Shown here: in pieces, positions 12,263 to 14,894 of the stretch
How the letters are laid out: each line of letters starts with the position of its first letter
How positions within the stretch are numbered: the stretch's first letter is position 1
Source: an uncultured Oscillospiraceae bacterium
GTDB taxonomy: Bacteria; Bacillota; Clostridia; Oscillospirales; Oscillospiraceae
Reading direction: 5' to 3'
Length of the DNA stretch: 14,894 nt
Assembly (NCBI GenBank): GCA_910587785.1
Contig: CAJUOA010000083.1
Coordinates: forward strand, 1 to 14,894
Made by a program: the position numbers and the translations under genes
Notes under the pieces: generated by a model
What the model was told of the DNA's origin: nothing
The model's input: only the letters and a program-made list of their open reading frames with translations
The model's database searches: none

Positions 12263-13270
12263 ATGATAAATTTCCGCAACGACTACAGCGCCGGGGCCCA
12301 CCCGGCGGTGCTGGAGGCCCTCTGCGCGACGAACATGGAGCTCACCCCCGGCTACGGCACGGACACCTACTGTCAGGAGGCGGCGGAGGCCATCCGTGCC
12401 CTCTGCGGCGCACCGGAGGCGGCGGTCCACTTCTTCACGGGCGGCACCCAGGTCAACAAGACCGCCATCGGCGCGTACCTGCGGCCCTGGGAGGCGGTCA
12501 TCGCCGCCGAGACCGGGCACATCTGCGTCCACGAGACCGGCTCCGTGGAGCAGGACGGCCACAAGGTCATCCACTGCCCCGCTTCGGACGGCAAGCTGAC
12601 GGCGGAGATCATCCGCTCTGTCCTCGCCTCCCACAGCGGGGAGCATATGGTGGTGCCCCGGCTGGTCTACATCTCCAACACCACGGAACTGGGCACCGTC
12701 TACACCCGCTCGGAGCTGGAGGCCCTCCACGGCATCTGCGCGGAGCAAGGCCTCATCCTCTACTGCGACGGGGCCCGGCTGGGCAGCGCCATGGACGCCG
12801 GAGACACTGCCTTCGCCCATTACGCCCGCTTCTGCGACGCCTTCACCATCGGCGGCACCAAGAACGGCCTCCTCTTCGGCGAGGCTTTGGTGGTCACAAA
12901 TGCCGCCCTCTTCCCCTTCTTCCGCCACTGCATGAAGCAGCAGGGGGCCATCCTCGCCAAGGGACGCCTGCTGGGGGTCCAGTTCAGGGCGGTTTTGAAG
13001 GATGGGCTCTACCTAGACCTCGCCCGCCACGCCAACGCCCTTGCCCGCCGCCTCACTGGGGGCCTGCGGGCAAAAGGCGTCCCCCTCCTGGTGGACAGCC
13101 CCTCCAACCAGGTCTTCCCCATCTTCCCCAATGAGACGGTGAAGCGTCTGGAGGAGCAGGCTGTCTTTGAGGTCCAGCAGCCCGTGGACAGCGGCCACAC
13201 CTGCATCCGCCTCGTCACCGCCTGGAACTCTGCGGAGGAGGATGTGGAGCGGTTTTTAGCCCTCCTCTGA
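12263..13270 (+). CDS. Low-specificity L-threonine aldolase-type PLP enzyme (beta-eliminating lyase fold)
   Basis: A 335-residue fold-type I PLP enzyme. The family splits L-threonine or L-allo-threonine to glycine and acetaldehyde, and some members act on other beta-hydroxy amino acids. It opens with MINFRNDYSAGAHPAVLEAL and has the substrate-loop GYGTDTYCQEA. The cofactor phosphate region is FTGGTQVNKTA, a His-containing GHICVHETGS stacks on PLP, Asp169 and Arg172 lie in LYCDGARLG, and Lys200 in TIGGTKNGLLFGEA is the Schiff-base lysine. Length is normal. ATG 12263 follows AGAGGT with 8-nt spacing. It has its own promoter and is not visibly coupled to a pathway neighbour. Exact substrate preference cannot be read from sequence. 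Confidence 0.9.
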   Translation: MINFRNDYSAGAHPAVLEALCATNMELTPGYGTDTYCQEAAEAIRALCGAPEAAVHFFTGGTQVNKTAIGAYLRPWEAVIAAETGHICVHETGSVEQDGHKVIHCPASDGKLTAEIIRSVLASHSGEHMVVPRLVYISNTTELGTVYTRSELEALHGICAEQGLILYCDGARLGSAMDAGDTAFAHYARFCDAFTIGGTKNGLLFGEALVVTNAALFPFFRHCMKQQGAILAKGRLLGVQFRAVLKDGLYLDLARHANALARRLTGGLRAKGVPLLVDSPSNQVFPIFPNETVKRLEEQAVFEVQQPVDSGHTCIRLVTAWNSAEEDVERFLALL

Positions 13271-13302
13271 CCCCCCGCCTCCCCCGGGAAAGGCCCCGCC
13301 GG

Positions 13303-13345
13303 AGCGGGCCCGATAAATTCGGGCTTGTCATTGTCCCGCTTTTTT
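13303..13345 (+). terminator. Probable compound terminator after the aldolase gene
   Basis: An outer stem (AGCGGG 13303-13308 with CCCGCT 13335-13340) encloses an inner hairpin (CCCGA 13309-13313 with TCGGG 13319-13323) and runs into TTTTT (13341-13345). The T-run falls in the spacer of the next promoter, so the two signals overlap. The long outer loop makes this only moderately convincing. Confidence 0.4.
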
Positions 13346-13362
13346 GGTATACTTGTACCAAA
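13325..13362 (+). promoter_or_regulatory. Promoter of the HAD phosphatase gene with an overlapping inverted repeat
   Basis: TTGTCA (13325-13330), a 17-nt spacer and TATACT (13348-13353). A perfect 7-bp inverted repeat, TTTGGTA (13343-13349) and TACCAAA (13356-13362), straddles the -10 and start site and could be a repressor site. The ribosome site AAGGAGAT follows directly. Confidence 0.7.
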
Positions 13363-13374
13363 GGAGATGAGAGA

Positions 13375-14091
13375 ATGATTACAACAATCCTCTTCGACCT
13401 GGACGGGACCCTCGCGCCCTTCCTCCAGGACGAATTCATCGAGGCCTATTTCGCGGCCCTCACGGCCCGCCTCAAGCCCATGGGGTACGACCCCCAGGCG
13501 CTCATCGACGCCCTCTGGAAGGGCACGGCGGACATGATCGCCAACGACGGCGGCGCTACCAACCGGCAGAAGTTCTGGGAGCGGTTCACCTCCCTGCTGG
13601 GCATCCAGGCCCTGGGGCTGGAGCCCATTCTGGAGGACTTCTACACCCAGGATTTTGACCAGGTGCGCACCGTCCTGCGGGAGCGGCCTGACCACGGGCC
13701 CCTCCTCCGCTCCCTGCGGGAGAAGGGCTATACCCTGGTCTTGGCCACCAACCCCATCTTCCCCCGCGCCGCTGTGGAGACCCGGCTCCGCTGGGTGGGG
13801 CTCACGGCGGAGGATTTCGCCTGCATCACCACCTACGAGAACTCCCGCCGCTGTAAGCCGAACCCGGACTACTACCGGGATATCCTCCAGCAGATCAATG
13901 TCCAGCCCTCCGACTGCCTCATGATAGGCAACAACCCCGTGGACGATATGTCCGCCGCCCAGGCCGGGCTGAACGTCTTCCTGGTCACCGACTGCCTGGA
14001 AAACCCCAAGGGCCTCCCCATCGCCCCCTACCCCAACGGCACCTTCGACGCCCTCCGTCAGCGCCTGGAGAACGCCCCGCGGATTGCCTGA
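13375..14091 (+). CDS. HAD-superfamily hydrolase (probable phosphatase)
   Basis: A 238-residue cytosolic HAD enzyme. Motif I is FDLDGT with nucleophile Asp8 and acid/base Asp10. Motif II is Thr125 in LATNP, motif III is Lys161 in RCKPNPDYY, and motif IV is Asp190-Asp191 in GNNPVDDM. The helical insert after motif I (about 20-100) makes it a C1-cap type, like many small-molecule phosphatases. The substrate cannot be predicted. ATG 13375 follows AAGGAGAT with good spacing and gives the standard MITTILFDLDGT start. It has its own promoter and terminator, so it is a single-gene unit. Confidence 0.92.
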   Translation: MITTILFDLDGTLAPFLQDEFIEAYFAALTARLKPMGYDPQALIDALWKGTADMIANDGGATNRQKFWERFTSLLGIQALGLEPILEDFYTQDFDQVRTVLRERPDHGPLLRSLREKGYTLVLATNPIFPRAAVETRLRWVGLTAEDFACITTYENSRRCKPNPDYYRDILQQINVQPSDCLMIGNNPVDDMSAAQAGLNVFLVTDCLENPKGLPIAPYPNGTFDALRQRLENAPRIA

Positions 14092-14112
14092 GGGCAAATC
14101 GTACAGAGAAAT

Positions 14113-14152
14113 CCCCCCGGAACCATGCAGGCCGCTGGTCCCGGGGGGTTTT
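14113..14152. terminator. Terminator between the HAD and GH31 genes
   Basis: CCCCCCGG (14113-14120) pairs with CCGGGGGG (14141-14148). The stem extends inward past one mismatch by ACCA/TGGT, and TTTT follows on the plus strand. On the minus strand the stem is followed by AT and a short purine run, so it may also end the convergent GH31 gene less efficiently. Confidence 0.7.
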
Positions 14153-14160
14153 GCCTGTTC

Positions 14161-14894
14161 TCAGCCCTCTGACGCCGGGGCGCACTCCAGAAGCCGGGCC
14201 TGTACCGCCTCCGGAAGCTCCGCGTTTTGCACGGCCTCGCGGTACGCCGCGCCGGAGCGCACACGGAGGTCCTCATACAGCGCGTTCTTCTCTCCGCTGT
14301 CCATCTGAAGCCGGGTGATGGTCCGGCGGAGGCTCTCCAGCCGCTTCTCCTCCGCCTGGTCCTGAAAGTACACGGCAATCTCGCAGAGGGTCCGGGGCAA
14401 AACGTCCAGCTCCACCCGCAGACGCCCGTTATCGCTCACTGCGGCGGGGCAGGACGCCCCGTCCACAAGGACCTCCACCTCGCCGGTGGGGATATTGCAA
14501 AAGCGCAGGTCCAGATGCCGCACACCCTGCCCCTGGGGGCAGATGGTCACAAACTGGACCCCCTCCCCCTCCTGGGAGGCGAAGGTGGTGGCATAGCGCT
14601 CCCCGTCCTGGTCCTCGTGGAGGGTGTAAGCGCCGCAACCGTTCGTTATGTATATGACAAGCCGGTCGGGGACCTCCGTATCGTTGGTGAAGCCCCTGCC
14701 GTCCAGGACGAAGAAGCCCCCCTCCTTCAGCAGGACCGGCATCTCCTCCAGCCACCGGGACAGCGTCAGCTCCCGGCCCCCCTCATACTCGTCTCCGGTG
14801 AAGAAGTCGGTCCACCGGCCCGCCGGAAGCCATACCCGCACCCGGGCAAGGCCCTGCGCCCCGCTCCGCTCCGTCACCGGGGCCACCAGCAGCT
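14161..14894 (-). CDS. Glycoside hydrolase family 31 enzyme (alpha-glucosidase/xylosidase type), C-terminal part
   Basis: About 244 residues of a longer protein whose 5' end lies beyond the window. The first visible codons read LLVAPVTERSG, followed by VWLPAGRWTDFFTGDEYEGG and LEEMPVLLKEGGFFVL. These are the end of the GH31 catalytic barrel and the start of the C-terminal beta-sandwich found in alpha-glucosidases, alpha-xylosidases and relatives. The catalytic aspartates are outside the window, so the sugar specificity cannot be read. The last about 60 residues are a charged helical extension (AEEKRLESLRRTITRLQMD...), possibly specific to this clade. The gene converges on the HAD gene. Confidence 0.88.
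   Translation of the reverse strand, partial: LLVAPVTERSGAQGLARVRVWLPAGRWTDFFTGDEYEGGRELTLSRWLEEMPVLLKEGGFFVLDGRGFTNDTEVPDRLVIYITNGCGAYTLHEDQDGERYATTFASQEGEGVQFVTICPQGQGVRHLDLRFCNIPTGEVEVLVDGASCPAAVSDNGRLRVELDVLPRTLCEIAVYFQDQAEEKRLESLRRTITRLQMDSGEKNALYEDLRVRSGAAYREAVQNAELPEAVQARLLECAPASEG

Noticed and set aside
1..14894. tRNA, rRNA, CRISPR array or complete insertion sequence
   Set aside because: None was recognised by eye on either strand; a dedicated covariance-model scan could still find a small RNA.

Overview
The window looks like a chromosomal segment of a GC-rich, spore-forming Firmicute, most likely a gut Oscillospiraceae close to Flavonifractor, Lawsonibacter or Intestinimonas. The clues are spore-coat (CotJ) and cortex (CwlD) genes, SD-led genes with sigma-A type promoters, high GC coding DNA and the style of the RadA, PcrA and Xer proteins. 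The genus is inference; no 16S or other decisive marker is present.

Region 1 (1-1119) is the end of a prophage: the tail of a small membrane protein, a CHAP endolysin and a second small membrane protein, all overlapping and read rightwards, closed by an intrinsic terminator. Immediately beyond, on the minus strand, lies the cotJ spore-coat operon (1077-1666): an in-frame CotJA-CotJB fusion followed by cotJC. cotJC keeps only its first 33 recognisable codons. It then runs into phage DNA and stops 13 codons later. The prophage therefore appears to be inserted in cotJC, the arrangement known from skin-like elements that interrupt sporulation genes. This is the most interesting observation here.

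Region 2 (1787-3940) holds cwlD (cortex amidase, divergent from cotJ) and radA (recombination ATPase with its own good promoter). Region 3 (3941-5116) is a small accessory patch: an AT-rich cluster of inverted repeats, a CPCC zinc-ribbon-like domain read in frame into a GNAT acetyltransferase, and the debris of a maltose-type O-acetyltransferase. Region 4 (5189-6902) has a Xer-type tyrosine recombinase with a structured leader, converging on an Amidase_6 protein; a terminator that contains both stop codons separates them.

Region 5 (6901-9526, minus strand) is a metal-resistance operon: an ArsR/SmtB/CadC-type sensor with a clear promoter and palindromic operator, then a P1B ATPase whose metal-binding N-terminus is a His/Cys-rich tail instead of an HMA domain, ending in a strong terminator. 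Region 6 (9565-12111) is pcrA/uvrD with its own promoter and terminator on the minus strand. Region 7 (12200-14091) has a threonine aldolase-type PLP enzyme and a HAD phosphatase, each with its own promoter, read rightwards. Region 8 (14161-end) is the C-terminal part of a GH31 alpha-glucosidase-like enzyme on the minus strand, running off the window.

No tRNA, rRNA, CRISPR array or complete insertion sequence was recognised. There is no gene-free stretch longer than about 300 bases; the longest gaps (5117-5359, 9432-9602, 12039-12262) contain promoters, an operator, hairpins or a short leader ORF.
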